Assembly (NCBI RefSeq): GCF_010993745.1
Contig: NZ_WOTN01000002.1
Location: 1,302,001-1,366,000, forward strand
Source of the DNA: Fodinicola acaciae
GTDB taxonomy: Bacteria > Actinomycetota > Actinomycetes > Mycobacteriales > HKI-0501
DNA length: 64,000 bases
Reading direction: 5' to 3'
Shown: positions 1 through 8,192 of the stretch, one piece after another
Position numbering within the stretch: position 1 is the first letter of the stretch
How the letters are laid out: the number at the start of each line of letters is the position of its first letter
The notes under the pieces: model-generated
Database searches by the model: none
What the model was told of the DNA's origin: nothing
What the model saw: only the letters and a program-made list of their open reading frames with translations
Made by a program: the position numbers and the translations under genes

Positions 1-1308
1 CCGTGGCCGGCGACCTGGTGGAACCTGAACGTACAGTTGGAATACTGGCTGATCCACGGGTCCAACCACCTGGAGCTGGACGCCGTGACGTACGCGCTGC
101 ATCGCTATGCCGACAGGCTGTCCTCGCAGCTCGCCGCGCCATATCGGGCCGATTCGGCCGGGATTCCCCGGACGACGGACATGACGCTGCTGAACGGCGC
201 CGGCTCGGGCACGAGCGGTTTCGCGGTCGGCATTCCCGGCCAGGATCCGCCGACGCCGGAGGTCGGCAACCTGACCTGGGCGCTGCACAACGTGTGGCTG
301 TCCTATCGACACACGATGGACGCGTCCATCCTGCACCGGGTCGTCGTTCCGTTGCTGCGCAAGGCAGTCAACTACTACCTGCATTTCCTTTCGCCGGATC
401 CGGACGGATTCTTGCACCTGCCGGCGACCTTCTCGCCCGAATACGGTGTCGACGCTCCGGACTGCAACTATGACCTCTCGTTGATCCGATGGGGATGCCA
501 GACGCTCCTGGAGTCTGCCGCCGACGACCCACTGGCGCAGCGCTGGCGTGAGGTGCTGGCGAAGCTGGCGCCGTATCCGGTCGACGCCAACGGATTCATG
601 ATCGGAGCCGGTGTGCCTTTTGCCAAGTCGCATCGGCATTATTCGCACATGCTCTCGGTCTATCCGCTTTATCTGGTGAACTGGGAACAGCCGTCACAAC
701 GTACGCTCATCGAGACGTCGTTGAACCACTGGATTTCCTTCACCGGCGCCCTGCAGGGCTACTCCTACACCGGAGCCGCCTCGATTTCCGCGCAGATGCT
801 GCGAGGTGACGTGGCCGCCGGTTACCTGGGCGATCTGTTGCGGTTGTTCGTACAGCCGAACACGATGTACAAGGAGTCGGGGCCGGTGATCGAGACGCCG
901 TTGTCCGCGGCGCAGTCGATCCACGACATGATCTGCCAGAGCTGGGGCGGCGTGGTACGGGTTTTTCCGGCCGTGCCGGCGAGTTGGCCGGACATCGCGG
1001 TGCGCGACTTCCGCACGCAAGGCGCGTTTCTGCTTAGTGCCGTGCGCAGCGGCGGCGTCACGCGTTGGGTCCGGTTGCACAGCGAAGCAGGTGCGCCATG
1101 TGTCGTACGGCCAGGAATCGCGGGACCGCTGACCGTACGCGACGACGCCGGTCGCGAACTCCGTTCGCATGATCTTGGAAACGGCACGCTGGCCATCGAC
1201 CTTCGTCGCGGCCAGGACGCGTACATCTGTCGCGCCGGCGACCGGCCGGATTTCCGTGTCACGCCGGTGACTCCGAGTGGTTCGTCGCAACCGTGGGGAC
1301 TGCCATAG
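1..1308 (+). CDS. GH95-like glycoside hydrolase, C-terminal part (5' end outside window)
   Basis: The frame is open from base 1, so this is the last 435 residues of a longer protein; the first in-window start-like codon (TTG at 37) is internal. The fragment begins with a W-N-L-N-V-Q segment matching the N-x-N substrate/catalytic motif of GH95 alpha-fucosidases, has an F-S-P-E segment near residue 145 corresponding to the general acid Glu, and H-R-H-Y-S-H-M-L-S-V-Y-P-L-Y matching the family's His-rich loop. The end (V-F-P-A-V-P-A-S-W) matches the GH95 C-terminal all-beta domain. The place where classical GH95 enzymes have D-G-N-F-G reads I-E-T-P-L-S, so it belongs to a divergent branch and substrate specificity is open. 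Likely exported, but the N-terminus is not visible. A GH29 fucosidase lies 8 kb downstream. Confidence 0.75.
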   Translation, partial: PWPATWWNLNVQLEYWLIHGSNHLELDAVTYALHRYADRLSSQLAAPYRADSAGIPRTTDMTLLNGAGSGTSGFAVGIPGQDPPTPEVGNLTWALHNVWLSYRHTMDASILHRVVVPLLRKAVNYYLHFLSPDPDGFLHLPATFSPEYGVDAPDCNYDLSLIRWGCQTLLESAADDPLAQRWREVLAKLAPYPVDANGFMIGAGVPFAKSHRHYSHMLSVYPLYLVNWEQPSQRTLIETSLNHWISFTGALQGYSYTGAASISAQMLRGDVAAGYLGDLLRLFVQPNTMYKESGPVIETPLSAAQSIHDMICQSWGGVVRVFPAVPASWPDIAVRDFRTQGAFLLSAVRSGGVTRWVRLHSEAGAPCVVRPGIAGPLTVRDDAGRELRSHDLGNGTLAIDLRRGQDAYICRAGDRPDFRVTPVTPSGSSQPWGLP

Positions 1309-1428
1309 CATACTTTCGTATGACGTCGGTCGATGCCCGCGACGTAGGTGCGGATCGCGCTGGCGTACGACGACGAGGCGGTGTCTGTCGCTCTACCGTT
1401 GGCCTAACGCCAAGGTGAGGAGACAGAC

Positions 1429-2097
1429 ATGCGCAACGGCTTGCTGCTGCTCGCGGTCGTCGGGGTCGGCGCGAGCCTGGTGAGCGCGTGCGGTGTCGTG
1501 CCGCAGTCGGTGGCTCGCGACGCGGCCACGCTTACGTCGCAGGTGAGGACCGTACGGTTGGACAACAAGGCCGGTGACGTGACGGTCCGCGGAGCCAGCG
1601 GTGTCCGGCAGGTGAGCGTCGAGCGGGTCGTCCACTTTGTCGGCAGCAAACCAGGTCTGCCGAGCCTGCGCGTCAACAATGGCATCCTGCAGTTGGACGG
1701 CTGCCCCGCGCCCCGATGCGACATCGACTATGTCGTCACGGTGCCGACCGGCACGACAGTCGAAGGAAAACTGACCGCCGGCGACATCACGCTGTCGACA
1801 CTTGCCAAGGTCAGCGTCGAGTCGACCTTCGGCGACATCAACGCGGACGGCATTTCCGGCGACGTACGCGTCCAAAGCCAGAACGGCACGGTCAACGTCG
1901 CGCTGGCCAAGCCGGCCAACGTACAGGCGACGCTCGTCAACGGCGACGTGACCGTCAGTGTCCCGGCCGGCCGCTATCGCGTCGACGCCCAAACCACCCG
2001 TGGCGACCGGAATGTCAGCCTCAGCAACGATTCCGCCGCGGCCTACCACGTCGACGTCCGTACGACCAACGGCGATGTGACCGTCAAACAGTTCTAG
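1429..2097 (+). CDS. DUF4097-family (putative adhesin-like) lipoprotein
   Basis: Protein of 222 residues. The N-terminus is a lipoprotein signal peptide: charged start, hydrophobic run, lipobox L-V-S-A-C with lipidated Cys21. The rest is a repetitive beta-rich fold with recurring G-D-V/I-T-V, G-D-I and N-G-D-V-T-V strands, as in DUF4097 right-handed beta-helix proteins. Function of this family is not established; it is likely anchored on the outer face of the membrane. The ATG follows a GGTGAGGAG-type ribosome site. The TAG stop lies inside the CTAG target duplication of the IS1380 element that follows, so the insertion sits exactly at the 3' end of the gene without altering the reading frame. 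Confidence 0.8.
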   Translation: MRNGLLLLAVVGVGASLVSACGVVPQSVARDAATLTSQVRTVRLDNKAGDVTVRGASGVRQVSVERVVHFVGSKPGLPSLRVNNGILQLDGCPAPRCDIDYVVTVPTGTTVEGKLTAGDITLSTLAKVSVESTFGDINADGISGDVRVQSQNGTVNVALAKPANVQATLVNGDVTVSVPAGRYRVDAQTTRGDRNVSLSNDSAAAYHVDVRTTNGDVTVKQF

Positions 2098-2146
2098 CCT
2101 CGGGCTTTCATCTGTTGGCCGGTGACACGGCCTAGAAATGCACGGA

Positions 2147-2212
2147 AGTGCCTGTCCAGTGCGGGAAACTTGGGATTGCGACGTCTCAAGGGTCACTGCA
2201 CTGGAAGGCACT
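2147..2212. repeat. Sub-terminal inverted repeat inside the IS left end
   Basis: AGTGCCTGTCCAGTGC (2147-2162) and GCACTGGAAGGCACT (2198-2212) are complementary apart from a one-base bulge. They lie between the IS end and the GTG start of the transposase (2219). Such an arrangement can bind transposase or form an mRNA hairpin that occludes the ribosome site against read-through transcription; which applies here is not known. Confidence 0.6.
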
Positions 2213-2218
2213 CCGTAG

Positions 2219-3619
2219 GTGAAGGTTAACAGGGTTGGCGGGTTGGTTCTGGATCCGGCTCGCGAGTCGTTGGTGTCCTCTGCTGGCGGACTGTTGTTAC
2301 GGCAGACGATCCGGTTGTCAGGTGTGCGGCGAGCGTTGTCGGTAGCCCTTGATCCGTGGCGTGGTCGCCGGGTCCGCCACGGTCCGGGGAAGATCGTTTG
2401 CGACCTGGCGACCGCGGTTGCGCTCGGCGGTGACTGTTTAGCGGATGTGAGCGTGGTCCGGGCGCAACCTGGACTGTTCGGGCCGGTGGCCAGCGATCCG
2501 ACGATATCGCGGCTGGTCAGCACGTTGGCTGGCGATGTTGATGCTGTCCTGCCGGCGATCCGGTCCGCGCGGGCTCAGGCGCGGTGCGCGGTCTGGAAGC
2601 GGCGCCGGCCGTTGGCCGGCCGTGCGGGTAGTCGCGACGGCGGCCAAGTCATCATCGATCTGGACTCGACATTGGTGACCGCGCACTCGGACAAAGAACG
2701 TGCCTGCGCTACCCACAAACGCGGGTTCGGATTCGCGCCGATGTGCGCGTTCGTCGACCATGGCCAGTACGGGACCGGAGAAAGCCTGGTGCTGCAACTG
2801 CGTCCTGGCAACGCTTCACCGTGGAACAAGCAGGACCATGTCCAGGCTCTGGATCTGGCGCTGGCCCAGCTGCCCGAAGGCGAGCGCGCGCAGGTGTTGG
2901 TCCGTGCCGATTCCGGCGCGTGTTCCAAGGCGTTCCTGCATCACATCACCGATCTGGGGTTGGAGTATTCGATCGGATTCCCGGCCCATGAAACGGTCAA
3001 AGCCGCGATGGAGGCTATCCCGCCGCAGGCCTGGAGACCGGCTGTTGACGGTGACGGCCAGCCGCGCGAGGGCGCGCAGGTCGCCGAGCTCACGCGATGG
3101 ATGCCCGACCCGACCCCGGCAACCCGACCCGGTCCTCAACAATGGCCAGCCGGGATGCGGGTGATCGCCCGCCGGGAACGACCACACCCCGGCGCGCAAC
3201 TACGCCTCACCGACCAGGACGGGTGGCGCATCACCTGCTTCGCCACCAACACCCACGGCCCCGGCTGGACACTGGACACACTGGAAGTACGCCACCGGCA
3301 ACGAGCCCGTTGCGAGGACCGTATCCGCGCGCAGAAAGACACCGGCATGCGCAACCTGCCCTTCCACGGATACGCCCACAACCAGATCTGGCTGGAAATC
3401 GCCGCACTAGCGGCGGACTTGCTGGCCTGGACCCAAACCCTGGCCTGGGACACACACCAACCCGCCAGACGCTGGGAACCCAAACGCCTACGGCTACGCA
3501 TCCTGGCCGTCGCCGGCCGCATCATCCACAGCGGCCGACGACGACGCCTACGACTACCCCGCAACTGGCCCTTCAACCACCTCATCGACAACGCCTGGAA
3601 ATCCCTACAACCCAGCTAA
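2219..3619 (+). CDS. IS1380-family DDE transposase
   Basis: Protein of 466 residues, the normal length for IS1380 transposases, so probably intact. The N-terminal part carries the family helical DNA-binding region; the RNase-H-like catalytic core shows D-L-D-S-T-L-V (first Asp), V-R-A-D-S-G-A-C-S (second Asp) and a C-terminal R-A-R-C-E-D-R-I-R (likely catalytic Glu). The start is GTG. Codon use toward the 3' end is C/A-rich (many ACC, CAC, AAC) and differs from neighbouring genes, consistent with a mobile gene. It catalyses cut-and-paste transposition of the surrounding element. Confidence 0.9.
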   Translation: MKVNRVGGLVLDPARESLVSSAGGLLLRQTIRLSGVRRALSVALDPWRGRRVRHGPGKIVCDLATAVALGGDCLADVSVVRAQPGLFGPVASDPTISRLVSTLAGDVDAVLPAIRSARAQARCAVWKRRRPLAGRAGSRDGGQVIIDLDSTLVTAHSDKERACATHKRGFGFAPMCAFVDHGQYGTGESLVLQLRPGNASPWNKQDHVQALDLALAQLPEGERAQVLVRADSGACSKAFLHHITDLGLEYSIGFPAHETVKAAMEAIPPQAWRPAVDGDGQPREGAQVAELTRWMPDPTPATRPGPQQWPAGMRVIARRERPHPGAQLRLTDQDGWRITCFATNTHGPGWTLDTLEVRHRQRARCEDRIRAQKDTGMRNLPFHGYAHNQIWLEIAALAADLLAWTQTLAWDTHQPARRWEPKRLRLRILAVAGRIIHSGRRRRLRLPRNWPFNHLIDNAWKSLQPS

Positions 3620-3753
3620 AAACGACGAACCAACCCCACAACCAGGACCGGAGAACCGGCGACACAGCGCCGGAAACCAGCCCTGCCACAAACAAACACA
3701 CAGACCCCACAACCAGCCAAACAGTCACTCAACTCCCACGCGAAAGATCGAGG

Positions 3754-3874
3754 CTAGGGCCTGTTTCGAAGTCCCACGCGGCGATAGCCGATCCGCTGTC
3801 ACATCTGTCTCGGGCCGCCTGACGGCGTTTGGATGTCGACTCTTATCCACGTGGGACTTCGAAACAGACCCTAG
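3754..3874. repeat. Intergenic hairpin element, copy A (GATAGC core)
   Basis: The 25-bp outer arms (CTAGGGCCTGTTTCGAAG... and ...CTTCGAAACAGACCCTAG) are complementary with one mismatch, and continue through CCCACG/CGTGGG. Inside lies the asymmetric core GCGATAGCCGA ... GTTTGGATGTCGACTC that is shared with the copies at 9108, 20274 and 56753. The left CTAG is one copy of the IS1380 target duplication. Before the IS inserted, the element began at the stop codon of the DUF4097 gene. It could act as a terminator, but the shared core argues for a repeated element or structured RNA/DNA motif. Confidence 0.8.
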
Positions 3875-3926
3875 CGCTATGGAGGCTTGGCAGAAACCTC
3901 CACTACGAAGCGAGAGAATGAATTAG

Positions 3927-4460
3927 ATGGATCTTCGACTGCGACCGTTCCAACAGCGCGATCTGGACATGCTGCGCCGGTTCGCCACCGAGCCGGGCTT
4001 GATCGGCTTGGACTGGTCCGGTTTCCGGGACGCCGAAGCGCCGGCGCGGAGGTTTGCCGAGGACGGCTATCTGTCCACTGTAGACGGACGCGATGCGCGA
4101 CTGGTCGTCGAGACGCCCCAGGAGACGTCCGCCGCCGGGTTCGTCAGCTGGCGGGTCGGTCCGGTCAGCGAACATCACTGGGAAATCGGCATCGCCCTGT
4201 TGCCTGAGTGCCGTGGCCAGGGCATTGGTTGGCGCGCGCAGGCGATGCTGTGCGACTACCTTTTCCACCACACGCCGGCGCAACGCATCCAGGCCGGTAC
4301 GCACCCGGAGAACGCCGCCGAGCAGAAGGCGTTGGAGAAGGCCGGATTCCGGTTGGAAGGGGTGATCCGCGCGGTCGAGTTCCGCGCCGGCCAGTGGCGG
4401 GACGGCTGGCTCTACAGCCGGCTCCGCGACGATCCGTCGCCACTGGCCGGCGCCGGCTAG
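3927..4460 (+). CDS. GNAT-family N-acetyltransferase (RimJ/RimL-like)
   Basis: Protein of 177 residues. It starts M-D-L-R-L-R-P-F, the typical first strand of RimJ/RimL-type GNATs. The acetyl-CoA pyrophosphate-binding motif A is G-I-A-L-L-P-E-C-R-G-Q-G-I-G around residues 90-105, followed by N-A-A-E-Q-K-A-L-E-K-A-G-F near residue 133, the standard motif B. It should transfer acetyl from acetyl-CoA to an amine (protein N-terminus or small molecule); the substrate cannot be told. The gene is bracketed by two related palindromes (3754-3874 and 4457-4484). The ribosome site before the ATG is weak. Confidence 0.85.
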   Translation: MDLRLRPFQQRDLDMLRRFATEPGLIGLDWSGFRDAEAPARRFAEDGYLSTVDGRDARLVVETPQETSAAGFVSWRVGPVSEHHWEIGIALLPECRGQGIGWRAQAMLCDYLFHHTPAQRIQAGTHPENAAEQKALEKAGFRLEGVIRAVEFRAGQWRDGWLYSRLRDDPSPLAGAG

Positions 4461-4484
4461 GGTCTGTTTCGAAACAGGACCTAG
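4457..4484. terminator. Bidirectional hairpin between convergent genes (short palindrome E)
   Basis: CTAGGGTCTGTTTC is followed directly by GAAACAGGACCTAG, complementary with two mismatches. The CTAG ends contain the TAG stop codons of both the upstream acetyltransferase and the downstream minus-strand glycosidase. Its sequence equals the outer arms of the hairpin element at 3754-3874 with the whole interior removed at TTCGAA. Confidence 0.7.
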
Positions 4485-6925
4485 TTGTAGAGCTTGATCT
4501 CGCCGAGTTGGAACAGATAGAAGCCGTTCTCCGGCAGACGTTGCAGATGGCTGGCATAGACGCGTACGCACCGCGCGTTGACCGGCGCGAATCCAAGCGT
4601 CTGACGGAAACCGCCGGGGTTGGCCTGACCGGTGCGGCTGGCGACGGTGGTGAAGGTGGCGCAGTCCGGCGAGGTCTGGATGCTGACATCCACCGGGAAA
4701 CCCTTGCCTTCGTTGCCGGCGTCGTCACGCGGAAACAGGTCGACGCGGCTGATCGTCCTGGCGCTGCCGAGATCCAGCTGGATCCACTCCGGATGGTCGG
4801 TCGACACACCCCACTGGCTTGACCAACCGTGCGCCGCGCCGCCGGTGCTTTCCGTGCCGTCGTTGACGAACGCCGTCGACCAACCCCAGTCCTGGATCGA
4901 GCTGGAGGCGCTCACGGTGCTCGACACGGCCTGGTTGGCGCTGCCGTAGACCTGCATTTCAGCCAGTTGGAAATAGTGGTTGGTGTCCGCGACGCCAGGA
5001 CAGCCGAGAGCCAGGTTGGAGCCGACGGCGCGGATGTAGCGATGGCTGCCGGAGACCGAGAAAACCTGCGCGGTGGCCGGTTGTGGCAGCGGCTGCGCGA
5101 AATTCGACGTGCTCAGTGTCGTCCATCCGGCGTTGGGGTCGTTGCTGCCTTGGATCTGTACGGTCCCTGGAAAGCCGTAACCTTCGCAGTCCTTGTCGTC
5201 GCGAGGAAACAGCTTCACGCTGTCGACATGCATCGAGCTGCCGAGGTCGACGTACGCCCATTCCGTGTGGTTGGCGTCCGGGTATCCGGCACTGGCCCAG
5301 CCATTCACCGCCGGACCGTTGTCGGCGCGCGGAAAAGTGTGGTTGAGTCCGTCGGTCAGCGCGGCTCGTGACCAGCCCCAGTTTTCCACCGAGCTGCTGC
5401 TCGTGACCGGCCGGCCGAAGGCCAGGTCACGTGAACCGATCGCGATCGGTGTCGGACCCACCTGGGCGGCGTCGGTCACGGCGTCGCCGGTTGGTTCGAG
5501 GACGTACGCGACCACGGCTGAAGCGCCGAGGTTGAGCGTACGAGTAAATGCCTGTGTCGGCGCGACGATCCGACTTTCCTGTGGATCCGCATTCTCCCGC
5601 GGCCCCACGTCCCAACCGCGAGTGCCGGCGGCGAAATCCGCGTAATAGTTGCCATGTGTGGCGTCGACCAGATATTGGGTGACCTTGAGATTCGACGTGC
5701 CAGGAAGGTGGTCGAGGGTCAGCGTCAGGTTGGTGGCCGCGTTTTGGTCGTTCCAGGCGAGGATGGTGACCTTTCCGGTCGCCGGATCCTTGGTGGCGAT
5801 GGCGCCGACCGGCTCGTCCGTGCCGGTGCCGGAGGTCGACAGGATCGTCGGCTGCATCAGGTCATAGAGCTTGACCGCGTTGTACGTGGCCTTCCGGTGG
5901 TTGTCGACGGTCATGATGCCGAGGTCACCATTGAACAACTGGCTCGGCGTGAGACCTTCCTTGGGGGAGAAGAAGAAAATCTTCGCGAGCTCCGGCTTGC
6001 CCACCGCGCGGTTGATCTGCCTGGCCACGTACGCCGCGTTGATGTCGGTCGACGTGCCGGGGCCGTTGGCCATGTTGGCGGTGCTGTTCCACTCGGTGAC
6101 GAAGATCGGCGTGCCGCCACGGCCGGCGTTCTGCAGTGCCGCCATCGTGCCTTGCGTGTCGAAGGCACCGCCGTACTCGTGGAAACTCAGGAAGTCCAGC
6201 GGGACTGCCGGGTTGTCCTTCAGAAAGGCCAAGAACGAGTTGGTGAAGGCAAGGTTTGGTGCGTGTACGACCGGACCGCCGACCTTGGCTGACGGGTCGC
6301 CGGCACGTACGCCTTCCGCGGTCGCCTGATACATCAGGTCGTAGGTCGAGACGTCCGCGTCCTTCCAGAAGTTCGGCGCCGACGGCTCGTTCCACACCTC
6401 CCAGTACCAACCCCGATAGCCGAGATCGGCGTAATGCTGGACCAGGTTCTGCACGACGGACTTCCACCGCCGGTTGTCGTTGGGGATCGCGTTGTTGAAT
6501 CCCTGCGTACGGTCCGCACCGCCGAGCGCCTGCGGCGTGAATCCGATCTCCATCACCGGCGTCATGCCGTGGCGTACGAGCGGGAGCACGACGCGGTCGA
6601 GCCTGCTGAAGTCATAGAGCAGGTCATCTTTGCCTTTTGTGACAACATTGTAGAAATTCTCGTTGGGCAGGTGGGTGATGGTCACCATCCGCAGGCCGGC
6701 ACCGGCGAAACCATCGTAGGCCTCCGGCAGCCAGTTGAGGCTGGTGTGGGTGAGATAGCCACCTTCGTTTGCGTTCAAATACTTGGACTTGTCGAAAGTC
6801 CCGGCGGCGGTGTCGTAGTGCGAGGTGATGCTGACGGTGGCGGCCTGCGCGGACGGCGGTGCGAGCAGCGCCGACGCGGCGATCGTGACGGCAGCGCACA
6901 GCGTGCCGATCTTTGCCTTGGTCAC
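4481..6925 (-). CDS. Secreted GH39-family glycosidase with two C-terminal F5/8-type C (discoidin/CBM32-like) domains
   Basis: Protein of 814 residues with a Sec signal peptide ending near A-Q-A-A. Residues about 30-470 form a TIM-barrel glycosidase of the GH39 (beta-xylosidase/iduronidase) type: W-E-V-W-N-E-P-S carries the acid/base Glu, and F-V-T-E-W-N the likely nucleophile Glu. Residues about 490-640 and 660-814 are two tandem F5/8 type C domains (V-D-L-G-S-S-M-H-V-D and L-D-L-G-S-A-R-T-I-S strands, terminal L-G-E-I-K-L-Y), which usually bind glycans. Retaining exo-glycosidase on xylose- or uronate-containing polymers is likely but unproven. The GTG start follows a strong GGGGGAG ribosome site. 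It ends tail-to-tail with the acetyltransferase. Confidence 0.85.
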   Translation of the reverse strand: MTKAKIGTLCAAVTIAASALLAPPSAQAATVSITSHYDTAAGTFDKSKYLNANEGGYLTHTSLNWLPEAYDGFAGAGLRMVTITHLPNENFYNVVTKGKDDLLYDFSRLDRVVLPLVRHGMTPVMEIGFTPQALGGADRTQGFNNAIPNDNRRWKSVVQNLVQHYADLGYRGWYWEVWNEPSAPNFWKDADVSTYDLMYQATAEGVRAGDPSAKVGGPVVHAPNLAFTNSFLAFLKDNPAVPLDFLSFHEYGGAFDTQGTMAALQNAGRGGTPIFVTEWNSTANMANGPGTSTDINAAYVARQINRAVGKPELAKIFFFSPKEGLTPSQLFNGDLGIMTVDNHRKATYNAVKLYDLMQPTILSTSGTGTDEPVGAIATKDPATGKVTILAWNDQNAATNLTLTLDHLPGTSNLKVTQYLVDATHGNYYADFAAGTRGWDVGPRENADPQESRIVAPTQAFTRTLNLGASAVVAYVLEPTGDAVTDAAQVGPTPIAIGSRDLAFGRPVTSSSSVENWGWSRAALTDGLNHTFPRADNGPAVNGWASAGYPDANHTEWAYVDLGSSMHVDSVKLFPRDDKDCEGYGFPGTVQIQGSNDPNAGWTTLSTSNFAQPLPQPATAQVFSVSGSHRYIRAVGSNLALGCPGVADTNHYFQLAEMQVYGSANQAVSSTVSASSSIQDWGWSTAFVNDGTESTGGAAHGWSSQWGVSTDHPEWIQLDLGSARTISRVDLFPRDDAGNEGKGFPVDVSIQTSPDCATFTTVASRTGQANPGGFRQTLGFAPVNARCVRVYASHLQRLPENGFYLFQLGEIKLYN

Positions 6926-7313
6926 GGCGTTCTCCCCCTGCAGAGAGCGGTCGATGCGCGCGGCAAGCTACCCGCCGGCCTCGGTCGACCACAAGAGCAG
7001 CGCAGGAAAAGCCGGAAATCAGCAGCGCACGTACGGCTGACAGAGCGGCACGATGACCCGGTCGACCAGATCGATCACGCATTCCTCGGAAGATCCAGCA
7101 ACACGGCACGGCGAACATCATCGAAACTCCGACGCTTGCGATCAACACGTCGTCCGCTGCGTTTTCGGTCAGCTCGCCGCGAGCTGTCGCGCGCCGCATG
7201 GTGGCTCACAGGATTTCTCGCCGAGACGGTTGCCTGGTATCGCGGCAACAGGGACAGGTCGCGACGTACGCTGCCGGTGTGATCGCGGCACACTGCGGAG
7301 CTATGCTCGCACT
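6926..7313. other. Divergent intergenic region (388 bp) between the GH39 gene and the AraC regulator
   Basis: No convincing gene is seen; possible short frames on the minus strand have no ribosome site or recognisable fold. The stretch must hold promoters for both directions. The only clear structure is the inverted repeat at 7229-7249, annotated separately. Confidence 0.5.
7229..7249. promoter_or_regulatory. Candidate operator: inverted repeat GTTGCC-N9-GGCAAC
   Basis: Perfect 6-bp arms with 9-bp spacing lie 65 bp upstream of the AraC-type gene start and about 300 bp from the GH39 gene start. The position suits autoregulation or control of the divergent pair. No binding protein can be assigned. 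Confidence 0.3.
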
Positions 7314-8156
7314 GTGCGGGAAAGCGGTTCCGGCGGCATACCGGTCGCCGAATGTGCTGTGTGGAGGCGTGTCGCCGGGGTCGGGGCCGAGCCGTTGGAC
7401 CTCTTCGACGCGCGATTCAAACGCGGCCATTTCACCATGCACAGCCACGACGAGTATTCGATCGGCGTGTGCCTGGACGGTGTGGAGCTGATCCGGCACC
7501 GCGGCCAGCTGCATCGCCTCGGACCCGGCACCGTGGTGGTGATCGAGCCGGGCGAGCCGCACACCGGCGGACCGGCCGACGCGGCCGGCTTTGCCTATCG
7601 CGTGATGTACCCGGCGATCGGCATGTTTGCCAATGAAACACCGCATTTCGCCGATCTCATTCAGTACGATCCGCAGCTTGCCGAGCAGTTTCGGGTCGCG
7701 CACGAGTCGCTGAGTCGCGGCGACGACCGGATCGAGGCGGAGTCGCGGCTCACCGCCGCACTCGCCGAACTCGTGGCGCGGCACGCGAAAACCGCGCCAC
7801 CGGCGCAGCCGCGGATCGGCGGACGCACGGCCAGGCTGGTGATGGCGCGGTTGGAGGACCAGATCGTCGCGCCGCCGACGCTCACCGACATCGCCGACGA
7901 CCTCGGACTGTCGCGTTTCCAGGTCGTACGCGGATTCCGCGACACGGTCGGCATGCCGCCGTACGCGTGGCTCGCGCAACGCCGTGTCGCCAAGGCGCGC
8001 GTGCTGCTGGCCGGCGGTGCACGGCCGTCGGAGGCCGCCGCGCGGGTCGGTTTCGCCGACCAGGCCCACATGACGCGCTGGTTTCGCCGCGTCATCGGTG
8101 TGACGCCAGGCACATATCGCAACAGCGTTCAAGACAGCCACGGCTCGCGTTGCTGA
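7314..8156 (+). CDS. AraC-family transcriptional regulator with N-terminal cupin sensor
   Basis: Protein of 280 residues from the GTG at 7314; the open frame extends upstream but that part has no homology-like features. The N-terminal half has the AraC cupin arm (F-T-M-H-S-H-D-E-Y-S-I-G-V, then G-T-V-V-V-I-E-P-G-E-P-H) with the histidines typical of this group. The C-terminal 100 residues hold two helix-turn-helix units (L-T-D-I-A-D-D-L-G-L-S-R-F-Q-V-V-R and A-A-R-V-G-F-A-D-Q-A-H-M-T-R-W-F-R-R). The EamA exporter begins 37 bp downstream on the same strand and is the most likely target and operon partner. Confidence 0.85.
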   Translation: MRESGSGGIPVAECAVWRRVAGVGAEPLDLFDARFKRGHFTMHSHDEYSIGVCLDGVELIRHRGQLHRLGPGTVVVIEPGEPHTGGPADAAGFAYRVMYPAIGMFANETPHFADLIQYDPQLAEQFRVAHESLSRGDDRIEAESRLTAALAELVARHAKTAPPAQPRIGGRTARLVMARLEDQIVAPPTLTDIADDLGLSRFQVVRGFRDTVGMPPYAWLAQRRVAKARVLLAGGARPSEAAARVGFADQAHMTRWFRRVIGVTPGTYRNSVQDSHGSRC

Positions 8157-8192
8157 TCATTTCCGCGTGATGACGACAACGCGGAGCGCGCG

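Larger units (their letters stand above)
2098..3753 (+). mobile_element. Complete IS1380-family insertion sequence (1656 bp)
   Basis: The ends are imperfect 12-bp terminal inverted repeats (CCTCGGGCTTTC at 2098-2109; GAAAGATCGAGG at 3742-3753), flanked on both sides by the 4-bp direct repeat CTAG (2094-2097 and 3754-3757). One intact transposase fills most of the element. Length near 1.65 kb, ends starting CC and a 4-bp duplication all fit the IS1380 family. It appears full length and recently inserted, since the target duplication is intact. Removing it restores a junction in which the DUF4097 stop codon runs directly into the inverted-repeat element at 3754-3874. Confidence 0.9.

Noticed and set aside
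6624-7199. 191-codon minus-strand frame overlapping the GH39 gene start
   Set aside because: It overlaps the well-supported signal peptide region in another frame and has no recognisable features.
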